The position numbers were made by a program, and so were the translations under genes. The notes under the pieces are model-generated. The model was not told where the DNA came from and did not search any database. It was given only the letters and a program-made list of their open reading frames with translations. From Sulfomarinibacter sp963741385 (lineage in GTDB: Bacteria; Acidobacteriota; Thermoanaerobaculia; Thermoanaerobaculales; Sulfomarinibacteraceae), in the NCBI GenBank assembly GCA_963741385.1, contig CAVUHO010000006.1:558001-622000 (forward strand): 64,000 nt of DNA, read 5' to 3'. Positions 35,334 to 43,229 of the stretch are shown here, one piece after another (within the stretch, counting starts at the first letter, position 1; each line of letters starts with the position of its first letter).

Positions 35334-35524
35334 TGCTGGATGCTGGATGCTGGATCGCTCTCGTCCAAGACGGGATATTGGACGGTTCGAGTTCGATTTC
35401 TGGCTACACCCAACCGCAGCGGGTCTGAAGGTGGACCAAGGCCCACCCCACTTCGGACCCAGGTGTCGGGTGGGCTCGTAGGGTGGGTGGAAATTCAAAA
35501 CTCAGAACTCAAAACTAAGAACTA
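35334..35524. repeat. Heptanucleotide repeat / G-box element D
   Basis: Left arm: three GCTGGAT units (period 7). Right arm: GGGTGGGCTCGTAGGGTGGG (35468-35487, four G-runs), then AATTCAA, AACTCAG, AACTCAA, AACTAAG, AACTATT to 35524. The right arm again runs G-box then A-rich heptamers in the same polarity as elements A and C. It lies between the DUF3014 start and the lptE stop. Confidence 0.75.
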
Positions 35525-35527
35525 TTG

Positions 35528-36097
35528 TCAGAAGCCCTCGAGGACCGCCGTGACCAGCGCGCTGGAAAAGCTGCGGGAGAGTTCGTCCATGGCAAGATTC
35601 TGGCGGTCGAAAAAGTCGACGGCATTCGGGTCCACCAGATAGGAAGTGCGTCTGGAGAAGCCCTGGTCTTCCCACAACACCTCGTCTTCGTCACCTCGCA
35701 CATCCTTGAGTTGGACTGCAGCCTGAAGGCTCATTTGGTATTCGTTGGCTCGACCCTGGTCGTCATACGACACCGGAATGACCGCGAGCCCCCGAATCAC
35801 GCCCGACAACACCACATCAGCATTGGCCGGCGAATCGACCAACCGCAACCGGCCTCGGCGCACCCATTCCAGGGTCAGCGCCTCCAACAGACGCTGATCC
35901 ATGTCCACCCATCTGGTTCGGTTCTGAAAGCTCTCGACGTGGAGGTTTCTGATGTCGTCAGGGAGAAACGAGGTCGTCCCCACCAGGTGATAACCGCACG
36001 ACGCCAACGCCAGGGCCGAAAGCGTGACTGCGGCGGCGACGATCCGGTTCCCCACGTGCGAACCGTAACACACCACCCGCCAGCGGTGACTCCACAT
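35528..36097 (-). CDS. lptE: LptE-like LPS-assembly lipoprotein
   Basis: 189 residues. The ATG at 36097 is preceded by AAGGAG that overlaps the rarA stop codon, so translation is coupled; a GTG at 36055 is an alternative. The lipobox L-A-S-C has Cys34, followed by the LptE signature GYHLVG and the early strand DDIRNLHVESFQNRT. LptE sits at the outer membrane as plug and chaperone for LptD, passing LPS to the surface. Length and fold pattern (DVVLSGVIRGLAVIPVSYDD) fit the family. Its position after rarA, away from the lpx/bamA operon, is less usual. Confidence 0.82.
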   Translation of the reverse strand: MWSHRWRVVCYGSHVGNRIVAAAVTLSALALASCGYHLVGTTSFLPDDIRNLHVESFQNRTRWVDMDQRLLEALTLEWVRRGRLRLVDSPANADVVLSGVIRGLAVIPVSYDDQGRANEYQMSLQAAVQLKDVRGDEDEVLWEDQGFSRRTSYLVDPNAVDFFDRQNLAMDELSRSFSSALVTAVLEGF

Positions 36098-36102
36098 CGG
36101 CG

Positions 36103-37431
36103 CTACTCCTTCTTCGCCGCAGCCCGCAAACGACGGATCTCCGCCATGCGCTCGCCGATTCTCACCTCCCAACCGAAGGCGGTGGGCTCGTAGAAGCGGG
36201 CGTCGACCAGTTCGTCGGGCAGACACTGGAGATCGGCCACCGCCCCTCGTTCATCGTGGGCGTAACGGTATCCCCGGCCGTAGCCGGCGTCCTTCATGAG
36301 CGCCGTCGGGGCATTTCGGATTGCCAGCGGGATGGCCAGACCGGGCCTCTGCGCCACCTCTCTTTTGACGGCGCCGTAGGCCGTGTAGAGTGCGTTCGAC
36401 TTGGCGGCCAACGCCAGGTAGACGGCTGCCTGCGCCAGCGCCAACTCGCATTCGGGCATCCCCATGTGCTCCACGGTGTGGGCGACGGCAGTCACCTGTT
36501 CGAGCGCCCGTGGATCGGCCATGCCGATGTCCTCCGAGGCCATACGCAGCATCCGCCGCACCACGAACCTCGGGTCGGCGCCGCCCGTGAGCATGCGGCC
36601 CAGCCAGTACAGGGAGGCGTCGACGTCGGAGTTCCGGACCGCCTTGTGGAGGGCCGAAATGAGGTTGTAGTGCTCTTCCCCGCCCTTGTCGTAGACCGCG
36701 ACCACGTTCTGGAGCACCCTCTTCACCAGGACGGAGTCGATGGCCCCCAACTTTTCCGCCCGCGAGACCGCGACTGCCAGCTCGAGGTGGTTGAGAGCCT
36801 GGCGGGCGTCGCCCGCTGCGACATCGGCGATGAGGGTGAGGGCGTCGTGTTCGACCCCGGGAGCGAGCCCGCCGAGACCCCGCTTCGAGTCGGCGAGCGC
36901 TCTTTCGAGAAGACCGACAATCTCCGCCGGCACGAGCGGATCGAGGATGTAGACCTTGAGCCGCGACAACAGTGCCCGGTTGAGTTCGAATGACGGATTC
37001 TCGGTGGTGGCGCCGACCAGGACGATGTCACCGGCCTCCACGTAGGGAAGAAACGCGTCCTGCTGGGCGCGGTTGAAACGGTGGATCTCGTCGACGAAGA
37101 GCATCGTCCGGCGGTTCTCGAGACGGCGCCGGTCGCGGGCCTCGGCCATGATCGCCCGCGCCTCCTTGACGCCCGACAGCACTGCCGAAAAACCCACCAT
37201 CTCCGCTCCGGCGGCGTCGGCCAGGAGCCTGGCGATGGTGGTCTTGCCGCTTCCCGGCGGGCCCCAGAACACCATCGACGGCAGCTCGCCGTCCCGGACC
37301 AGCGATCGGATCACCCCCCCCTCACCAACCAGACCCGCCTGGCCGACCACCTCGTCCAGGTTTGCCGGGCGCATCCGTTCGGCAAGCGGCGCGGCGGTCG
37401 GATCGTCGGGGAAGAGGGCAGGGTCGTTCAT
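36103..37431 (-). CDS. rarA: Replication-associated recombination protein A (RarA/MgsA) AAA+ ATPase
   Basis: 442 residues from the ATG at 37431 (TAACATG after the aldolase stop). The order is that of RarA: N-terminal PLAERMRPANLDEVVGQ, Walker A GPPGSGKTT (57-65), Walker B LFVDEIHRF, sensor 1 GATTENPSFE, then the tetramerisation domain (HYNLISALHKAVRNSDVDASLYWLGRM), with KDAGYGRGYRYAHD near the end. RarA acts at stalled replication forks. The catalytic motifs are intact. It is in a leftward operon PP0621-like, aldolase, rarA, lptE. Confidence 0.95.
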   Translation of the reverse strand: MNDPALFPDDPTAAPLAERMRPANLDEVVGQAGLVGEGGVIRSLVRDGELPSMVFWGPPGSGKTTIARLLADAAGAEMVGFSAVLSGVKEARAIMAEARDRRRLENRRTMLFVDEIHRFNRAQQDAFLPYVEAGDIVLVGATTENPSFELNRALLSRLKVYILDPLVPAEIVGLLERALADSKRGLGGLAPGVEHDALTLIADVAAGDARQALNHLELAVAVSRAEKLGAIDSVLVKRVLQNVVAVYDKGGEEHYNLISALHKAVRNSDVDASLYWLGRMLTGGADPRFVVRRMLRMASEDIGMADPRALEQVTAVAHTVEHMGMPECELALAQAAVYLALAAKSNALYTAYGAVKREVAQRPGLAIPLAIRNAPTALMKDAGYGRGYRYAHDERGAVADLQCLPDELVDARFYEPTAFGWEVRIGERMAEIRRLRAAAKKE

Positions 37432-37432
37432 G

Positions 37433-37987
37433 TTACGAGCCGACCGTGCGGGCGGCGGCACGTTCGAGATACAGCATGCGTCGCAGTGCGCTCTCGATGG
37501 TGGCGCCGACCGTCACCGCACCGTGATTCGACAGCACGCAGGCCGATGCGTCCTCGAGGGCCGCGGCAGCAGTCTTCGCGAGTACCGTGCTGCCCTCCTC
37601 GAAGTACGGCACCTCGACGACTTGACCGAAAAGCCGCTGGTCCGTGTCGAGAAACCGGGGATCGGGTACCCGGCCGTCCCGCGCGAGCCGGAGAACCCGC
37701 GGCGGGTGGGCGTGCACGATGGCGTCCACGTCCGGCCGTCTGCGGTAGATTTCGAGGTGCAGCTTGACCTCGGATGACGCCCGCGGCGGGACCCTCCCAC
37801 TCTCCAACGGGACCTCGACCATGTCGGCGCCGGTGAGACGCCCGGTGATTCCACCGGTCGGCGTTACGAGACAACGCCGACCGTCGATCCTGACTGAAAG
37901 GTTGCCTTCGCTGCCGTGCACCAGACCGGCGGCGGCCAGACGGGCGCCCGCCGCCACCAGTTGGGTGTGAAAATCACCCGCCAGCAT
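37433..37987 (-). CDS. Class II aldolase/adducin family protein
   Basis: 184 residues from the ATG at 37987. The fold is shown by SEGNLSVR, TPTGG, the zinc-ligand pair HAHPPRV, and the late SNHGAVTVG with a third His. Family members (fuculose-1-phosphate aldolase, ribulose-5-phosphate epimerase, MtnB dehydratase) act on phosphorylated sugars with zinc. The protein is slightly short for the family, and the exact substrate is not predictable. It overlaps the preceding small gene by 14 bases and ends one base before rarA starts. Confidence 0.85.
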   Translation of the reverse strand: MLAGDFHTQLVAAGARLAAAGLVHGSEGNLSVRIDGRRCLVTPTGGITGRLTGADMVEVPLESGRVPPRASSEVKLHLEIYRRRPDVDAIVHAHPPRVLRLARDGRVPDPRFLDTDQRLFGQVVEVPYFEEGSTVLAKTAAAALEDASACVLSNHGAVTVGATIESALRRMLYLERAAARTVGS

Positions 37988-38288
37988 GGGTCGACGGGTC
38001 GGCGGCCTGGTGTCGGCACTCGTCGCTGCAGTAGGTGCTCTGATCTCCACCTGTGAGGGCGCGTCCGGCCGGCACGAACGTGCCGCATCGGCTGCACTCA
38101 ACCAACTCTTCAACCCGCCCCTGCCTGCCATCCGACCACTGCCGACGACGACGCCTCGCCTCCGGCGAAAAACGGCTGAAGCTGTCGGCGCCGGGTTCTC
38201 GCGCAGCCAGACGGCGGCCGATCGAGGCGAGAATCCGCCACACCACGATCAGCACCACAACGACGATGAGGATACGCTGCATTCGCAA
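37974..38288 (-). CDS. PP0621-family membrane protein with zinc ribbon
   Basis: 104 residues. One N-terminal helix (ILIVVVVLIVVWRILASI), a basic stretch (RRRRRQW), then a C-terminal zinc-ribbon-like motif: C-S-R-C-G-T-F-V-P and Y-C-S-D-E-C. This matches the small PP0621 proteins, which have no known function. It is first in the operon with the aldolase, rarA and lptE. Confidence 0.75.
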   Translation of the reverse strand: MRMQRILIVVVVLIVVWRILASIGRRLAAREPGADSFSRFSPEARRRRRQWSDGRQGRVEELVECSRCGTFVPAGRALTGGDQSTYCSDECRHQAADPSTHAGG

Positions 38289-38327
38289 ACCTCCCGATGG
38301 AGAGGGGCCGAGTATACGACAGCAAAA

Positions 38328-38493
38328 AAATTCTTAATTTTGAATTCTTAATTTTGAATTGTCTTTCCGATGCCTCTTCCAGAAAAAGCCGCAGTCGGGA
38401 GGTCGGGGATTTCCGTTTCAGGCTCACAGTTTTTGCGTGCCTGGACGCGGTTTACCGTCATTCAAAATTCAAAATTCAAAATTCAAAATTTAT
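38328..38493. repeat. Heptanucleotide repeat element E (two inverted arms)
   Basis: Left arm: AATTCTT, AATTTTG, AATTCTT, AATTTTG (period 7). Right arm: four ATTCAAA units and a degenerate one, ending 6 bases before the stop of the TPR gene. The core has GGGAGGTCGGGG but not four G-runs of three. AT-rich arms stand out strongly in this GC-rich sequence. Confidence 0.75.
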
Positions 38494-38498
38494 TGAGG

Positions 38499-39110
38499 TC
38501 AGCCGCCGTTGACCTCTCGTTCGATGCCGCTGAGGTCCGGGATCGACGGATTCTGCTGTTTCAGCTGTTGCAGCTGTCGCAGCGCCTCGGCCGCCAGGTC
38601 GTGCTCGTGCAGATCAAACTGATAGACCACGACCTTGTTGTACCAGGCCTGCCAATGGTCGGGGCTGAGAGCGATCGCCCGGTCGAGCAGCTCGATGGTT
38701 TTCTGCGGCTGCTCCAGGTTGCGGAACGAAACCGCAAGGTCGGTCATGACATCGATGTCGTCGGGCGCGATCGCCAACGAGCGCTCATACCAGACCCGCG
38801 CATCGTTCCACCGGCTGGCGTCGAAATAGACGTTTCCCATGGCAGCCATCAGCTTCGGGTCGTTGGGGTTGGCGGCCAGGAGGCCCTCGATCTCGCTGAC
38901 CTGCTGCCGCAGCTGCTGGCTGGCTGCGGCAGACTGGCCTTCCACCGGGGGGTGGCCCTCCGGAAGAGGCTCATTCTGCCCCCCAGCCGGGTTGAGACCC
39001 AGCCTCACGGCCTTGGCCGGCGGCACAGCCTGGCGCTCGGCAAACACATAACCAAGAACGAGACCGGCCAGGAGGCCGAGCACGAGAGTGAACCAGGGGT
39101 TACGAAACAT
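38499..39110 (-). CDS. Membrane-anchored tetratricopeptide repeat protein
   Basis: 203 residues from the ATG at 39110, after GAGGAG. An N-terminal helix (WFTLVLGLLAGLVLGYVFA) anchors a periplasmic region: a proline-rich linker, a short coiled segment (QQLRQQVSEIEGLL), then three TPR units (PNDPKLMAAMGNVYFDASRW, APDDIDVMTDLAVSFRNLEQ, SPDHWQAWYNKVVVYQFDLH). The layout is like the CcmI/NrfG TPR proteins of cytochrome c maturation, but no such genes are near, so only a scaffold role is inferred. Confidence 0.8.
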   Translation of the reverse strand: MFRNPWFTLVLGLLAGLVLGYVFAERQAVPPAKAVRLGLNPAGGQNEPLPEGHPPVEGQSAAASQQLRQQVSEIEGLLAANPNDPKLMAAMGNVYFDASRWNDARVWYERSLAIAPDDIDVMTDLAVSFRNLEQPQKTIELLDRAIALSPDHWQAWYNKVVVYQFDLHEHDLAAEALRQLQQLKQQNPSIPDLSGIEREVNGG

Positions 39111-39180
39111 CGATGGACTCCTCAGAAAGCGGTTGCGGGCAGCGCCCCTTCGCGAATCGGAACCATAACATGGACGGAGG

Positions 39181-39900
39181 TTATTCGTTCTCCTGAACCT
39201 TGGCGCCGGTCCAGTTGCCGGCTGACGCAAGGCCGCTGGCCAGCTGGGTGGCCTCCCAGTTCCCCTGCAGCCTCAGGTTCCGCCCCTGGCCGACCAGTCG
39301 GCCGTAGAAAATCGCGGCAAAACCGATTTGCGAGTCGATCCGCTCGAGCCGCACTTTGCCGGCCACCAGGGTGCCGCGGAACGAGCCGGTGAAGCCGCCC
39401 GAGAGTGCGTAGGTTCCGGTCACAAGTGTGCCCTGTTGCTGGAGATAGGCGAGCCCGTCCTGTCCGGGTTCGACCACGAGACGCCAGGTTCCGGTGAGCG
39501 GAGCCTCCGCGTCTCCGACCTCGACCGACAGCCGCTCCACCTCGGTGGCCAGAGCCGCCAGCATCGTGCGGTTTTCGAGCGTGGTACGCCTCTCCTGCTG
39601 GAACTTGGTGATGGCTGCGAGGAACTCGGATTCGACGCGTCGCAGGTCGTCATCCCGCAACCGCAGGCTGTCCACCGTCTCGCCCTCCTGCTGCGCGCGC
39701 ATCAGGCCGCCCGTCTGCTGTTCGAACTGTGACCACAGCTCGCGAAGCTGCTGTCGCGCATTGGCGAGGTCTCCAAGCTGGCTTTCGAGCACGATCTCGC
39801 GGATCCTGATCTGCTCGCGCAGGCTGTCCGCGACCTGGCCTTCACCCGACGAAGGGGCCAGGAGAGCCACGAAAACCACGAGAAGCATCAATTTCTTCAT
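39181..39900 (-). CDS. Exported coiled-coil protein with C-terminal beta domain
   Basis: 239 residues. A signal peptide (MKKLMLLVVFVALLAPSSG) is followed by a long coiled coil (about 25-125, SLREQIRIREIVLESQLGDL and VESEFLAAITKFQQERRTTL). The C-terminal beta domain of about 100 residues (GTWRLVVEPGQDGLAYLQQQ, FTGSFRGTLVAGKVRLERID) has a lipocalin-like alternation. It starts inside the symporter stop codon (ATGA). Function unknown; periplasmic or surface-facing. Confidence 0.65.
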   Translation of the reverse strand: MKKLMLLVVFVALLAPSSGEGQVADSLREQIRIREIVLESQLGDLANARQQLRELWSQFEQQTGGLMRAQQEGETVDSLRLRDDDLRRVESEFLAAITKFQQERRTTLENRTMLAALATEVERLSVEVGDAEAPLTGTWRLVVEPGQDGLAYLQQQGTLVTGTYALSGGFTGSFRGTLVAGKVRLERIDSQIGFAAIFYGRLVGQGRNLRLQGNWEATQLASGLASAGNWTGAKVQENE

Positions 39901-41123
39901 GGTGCATCCCCTTCAAACCGATTCACCACCGCGGTGCCCACCAGATCGCTCCACACGTTGGTTGTCGTCCGCATCATGTCGAGGACCCGGTCGACGGCGA
40001 TGATGGTCCCGATGCCCTCGAGGGGCAGACCCACAGCCTGCAGCACGACCACCAACATCACCAGTCCCGCCATCGGGATACCGGCCGCACCAACTGATGC
40101 CAAGAGCGCGGTAAATAACACCAGCGCCTGCTGCGCCAGACCGAGCTCGACGCCGTACATCTGGGCGATGGTCAGGGCCGCAACCGCTTCGTACAGAGCT
40201 GTTCCGTCCATGTTGACGGTTGCCCCCAACGGCAAGACGAAGCTCGTCACCCCTCGACGATTCCCCGCTTCTTCAGAACACTCCATGCTCAGCGGCAGGG
40301 TCGCCGAAGACGAGGCGGTCGAAAAGGCGGTGGCCAGAGCCGGCGCCATCGCCCGCCCGTAGGCCACCGGTTTGCGACGGCCGATCAGGAGCAACACTGC
40401 AGGCAACGTTATCAGTCCGTGGATGAGAAGACCCAGCCCGACCGTCGCGAAGTAGTAGCGCAGGTCCCAGATGATTCCCGGACCGCTCCGCGCCACCTCG
40501 CGGGCGAGGAGGGCGAAGATCCCGACCGGCGCGAGCTTGACGATGGCCAGAGTGAGGGCCTGGATGATCTCGAGAACACCGTCCACCACCCGGTGTACGG
40601 AGTCCACGTTGGGGCCGTTGAGACGGGTCAGAAAGATCCCGAAGAGCAAGGCGAACACGATGACCGGCAGCACATCACCGGCCGCCATCGCCGACACGAT
40701 GTTGTCAGGTACCATGCGCAGCAGGAACTCGGGCAGGGTCGAGGTCGCGGTCGAGAAGCCCTCAGGAAGCGTGGTTGAAGCGGCCAGGTCCAGATGGACG
40801 CCCGGTTTGATGATGTTGACCAGCACGAGCCCGACGGTGATGGCAAGCGTCGTGGACAGGGTGTAATAGGCGACTGTACGGACCCCGACCCGGCCCACCG
40901 ACCGCAGATCGCCGAGGCTGGCGATACCGCTCACCAGTGATGTGAAGATCAGCGGAATGATGATCATCTTCAGGAGCCGCAGAAAGAGGTCGCCGAGAAA
41001 GCCGATCTTCTGGGCTGCGGTCGGTGCAAACCAGCCGAACCCGACCCCCGCCACAAGAGCGATGAGAACCTGCCAGTGGAGCTTGAAATACCAGGGTTTT
41101 GAGTTCGCGACGACGTCGTTCAT
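39897..41123 (-). CDS. Dicarboxylate/amino acid:cation symporter (DAACS, GltP/DctA family)
   Basis: 408 residues. The ATG at 41123 fits the family length; the frame runs 13 codons further. Family features are present: KMIIIPLIFTSLVSGIA in helix 2, the serine-rich hairpin TAFSTASSSATLPLSMEC, and GATVNMDGTALYEAV with the sodium-binding N-M-D-G-T. The C-terminal hairpin is VLMMRTTTNVWSD-like (DRVLDMMRTTTNVW). It imports glutamate, aspartate or C4-dicarboxylates with sodium or protons; specificity is not clear from sequence alone. Confidence 0.93.
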   Translation of the reverse strand: MNDVVANSKPWYFKLHWQVLIALVAGVGFGWFAPTAAQKIGFLGDLFLRLLKMIIIPLIFTSLVSGIASLGDLRSVGRVGVRTVAYYTLSTTLAITVGLVLVNIIKPGVHLDLAASTTLPEGFSTATSTLPEFLLRMVPDNIVSAMAAGDVLPVIVFALLFGIFLTRLNGPNVDSVHRVVDGVLEIIQALTLAIVKLAPVGIFALLAREVARSGPGIIWDLRYYFATVGLGLLIHGLITLPAVLLLIGRRKPVAYGRAMAPALATAFSTASSSATLPLSMECSEEAGNRRGVTSFVLPLGATVNMDGTALYEAVAALTIAQMYGVELGLAQQALVLFTALLASVGAAGIPMAGLVMLVVVLQAVGLPLEGIGTIIAVDRVLDMMRTTTNVWSDLVGTAVVNRFEGDAP

Positions 41124-41268
41124 CCGGTTGTTACCCCCATGCCCTGGGCCTGAGGATAACACTCACACCTCCTCCAACGGGACGATGAGCGGGAAGGGAA
41201 CCCGATGGAGTCTGGCGAGCCCCTGGCGGAGGCGGCTCACGGGCCGGGTCGCTGCGCCAGGAAGCTCT

Positions 41269-41772
41269 TTACTCCTCTTCCTGATTGACCACTTTACCGA
41301 GGGCGTTTTCCACTTGCTGCTCGACTTTTCCCAGTGGCCAGCCCTCGACCTCGGCCACTTCCATCACCAGCAACTGGCGCGCGTGGTCGTACATCTTCCG
41401 CTCGCGAAAGCTCAGGGTCTTGCGCCCGGCAACCTCCGCCAGACAGAGGAGGACATCCACGATTTCGTCGAGATCACCGGTCTTGATACGGTCGAGGTTG
41501 GCCCGATAACGGTCCTTCCAGTCCTCGGCGTTCTCTCCGTAGGCCGCCTTGAGCCGTTTCATCGCCTGTTTGACGAGCTTCTTCTCGGACAGCGGGCGCA
41601 GACCGACGCGTTCCGAGTTGGTGACCGGCACCATGACCTTTGATTCCGAGCCCAGGAGACGGAGGTGATAGCAGCGCATTTCATCGCCGGCGAGGACCTC
41701 ATTCGAAATCTCCTCCACCACTGACACACCCTGGCTCGGGTAGACCACCTTGTCGCCGACCTTGAAGTTCAC
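41269..41772 (-). CDS. CarD-family transcriptional regulator
   Basis: 167 residues from the GTG at 41772, with AAAGGGGAAC upstream. This gives the usual family start VNFKVGDKVVYPSQGV. The N-terminal RNA-polymerase-interaction domain (Tudor-like, about 1-60) is followed by the helical DNA-binding domain (RAYGENAEDWKDRY-like: AAYGENAEDWKDRYRANLDR, LSFRERKMYDHARQLLVMEV). CarD proteins bind the polymerase beta subunit and stabilise open promoter complexes. The gene stands alone. Confidence 0.92.
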   Translation of the reverse strand: MNFKVGDKVVYPSQGVSVVEEISNEVLAGDEMRCYHLRLLGSESKVMVPVTNSERVGLRPLSEKKLVKQAMKRLKAAYGENAEDWKDRYRANLDRIKTGDLDEIVDVLLCLAEVAGRKTLSFRERKMYDHARQLLVMEVAEVEGWPLGKVEQQVENALGKVVNQEEE

Positions 41773-41834
41773 TCGTTCCCCTTTCGTGAACGCCACAGCT
41801 TAGCACGGCCATGGCGGGGAACGCCGGGAAACGC

Positions 41835-42488
41835 TCAGCCCACGGAAACCTGGTCCTTTCGGCAGTGAGGGCACACCAGGGCGCCGGGCCTCATCGCTTC
41901 CCCACAGTGGAGACAGGCCACCCTGCGTCTGCCCGTCGCCCGTGAAGCCACGACCGCGGTCGCGGCAAAACCGCCAAGCATCACCATCGACAGTGGAGGC
42001 ACCAGCAGCGCCGACCCGGAAAGAACTGCCGAGGCGCCGGCCTCGCCCAGCGATGCGAACCTGCCGACGGATTCGTGGGCGTCCTCGGCGAGGTCCCGGA
42101 ACGGCCGTCTCACCTGGTTGCGCAACCAGTGGACACCGGCCGCCGTGCCACCGCCAAGCACCCCGGAGGTGCCGAGTTGGACAAGGTCATTGTCGAGCCT
42201 GCCGGTCACCGCCGCGAACGCAATAAAGCCAGCCACGACCTTCGGGAGGTACGAAAGCACGTCCGACAGGCGGCCGAGATCGGGATGCGCGTCAACCACG
42301 ATCTCGACAACCACGAGAACGGCCAGTACGGCCATCACAACCGGATCGGCGATCCAGCTGAATTTCGCGGAGAGCTCGAAGTAAGGTGTGTAGCTGAAGG
42401 CCCCCAGGGCGAGAACCGGGATGAACGCCTTGGCACCCGCACCGGCAGCGATCCCGAACGCCGTCATATAGGTCATGAGCGATTCCAT
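41835..42488 (-). CDS. DUF4126 membrane protein with C-terminal zinc ribbon
   Basis: 217 residues from the ATG at 42488 (GAGGGAG upstream). About five transmembrane helices with a glycine-rich N-terminal part (AFGIAAGAGAKAFIPVLALG) match DUF4126. The last 30 residues add a zinc ribbon (C-L-H-C...C-P-H-C), an unusual extension. Function unknown. Next to it in the same orientation is another membrane protein with a zinc ribbon. Confidence 0.75.
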   Translation of the reverse strand: MESLMTYMTAFGIAAGAGAKAFIPVLALGAFSYTPYFELSAKFSWIADPVVMAVLAVLVVVEIVVDAHPDLGRLSDVLSYLPKVVAGFIAFAAVTGRLDNDLVQLGTSGVLGGGTAAGVHWLRNQVRRPFRDLAEDAHESVGRFASLGEAGASAVLSGSALLVPPLSMVMLGGFAATAVVASRATGRRRVACLHCGEAMRPGALVCPHCRKDQVSVG

Positions 42489-42515
42489 GTTCAACTCCCT
42501 CTCACGGGAGGCGTC

Positions 42516-43154
42516 TCACGACGCCTGCATCCGCTCGGCGATGGCAGCCACCGTCCACCCGAACAGCACGGCCACACCTATCAGAACCACCAACATCACC
42601 ACTGTCACAATCGCCAGTGCAATGGGAACCGCCTTCTCCCAACCCGAGAGCGGCTGCCCCGATCTCTCTCTCTGCAAACCGACCGCCGTCGAGAGATGTG
42701 CAATGGTCGTCAGGACGACAAACGTTCCCGTCCCGACCACCACCCCGAGCACCGGCACGGTCATGGCGCCGTAGCCCGGGAGCCCGATCCACAAAAAGGC
42801 GAAACGATTCGTCCACCGGTTGAGAAGCCTCCGCACCGGCCCGAAGAGGCGTTGTGCATCGCGAACCAGGACCACCCGCACCACCACGAGGTGAATCAGC
42901 AACACCACCGGAATGACGATGACCGCCCCGACGTGGAGCAACGGCACGACGAGGGCCACCACCGCGATGATCGGTGCACCCCATGCGAGGAGACGGCGGA
43001 ACATGGCCCCCTCCTCGCGTTCCACTCTCTGGAATCGTTGCTCGAGAGCTTTCGGTTCGCCCTCGCCGCCCACCATCCTTCCGCAGTGGGGACATTCGGG
43101 CGCGGACCGGCGCGTCGGCAGGTCTTCGAGGCACCATGGACATGTTTTTTTCAC
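42516..43154 (-). CDS. Membrane protein with N-terminal zinc ribbon
   Basis: About 212 residues from a GTG at 43154 (a GTG at 43181 is also possible; neither has a clear ribosome-binding site). The first 25 residues are a zinc ribbon (C-P-W-C...C-P-H-C). Four to five hydrophobic helices follow (APIIAVVALVVPLLHVGAVI, VLGVVVGTGTFVVLTTIAHL, ALAIVTVVMLVVLIGVAVLF). No family is recognised. It lies 27 bases upstream of the DUF4126 gene and probably shares its transcript. Confidence 0.6.
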   Translation of the reverse strand: MKKTCPWCLEDLPTRRSAPECPHCGRMVGGEGEPKALEQRFQRVEREEGAMFRRLLAWGAPIIAVVALVVPLLHVGAVIVIPVVLLIHLVVVRVVLVRDAQRLFGPVRRLLNRWTNRFAFLWIGLPGYGAMTVPVLGVVVGTGTFVVLTTIAHLSTAVGLQRERSGQPLSGWEKAVPIALAIVTVVMLVVLIGVAVLFGWTVAAIAERMQAS

Positions 43155-43229
43155 TACATGAGTATACGCACGGCCAGCCACGAAATTCTCCAGGCGCCAC
43201 TGTCGGGAACTATCGTAACGTGTTAATTG

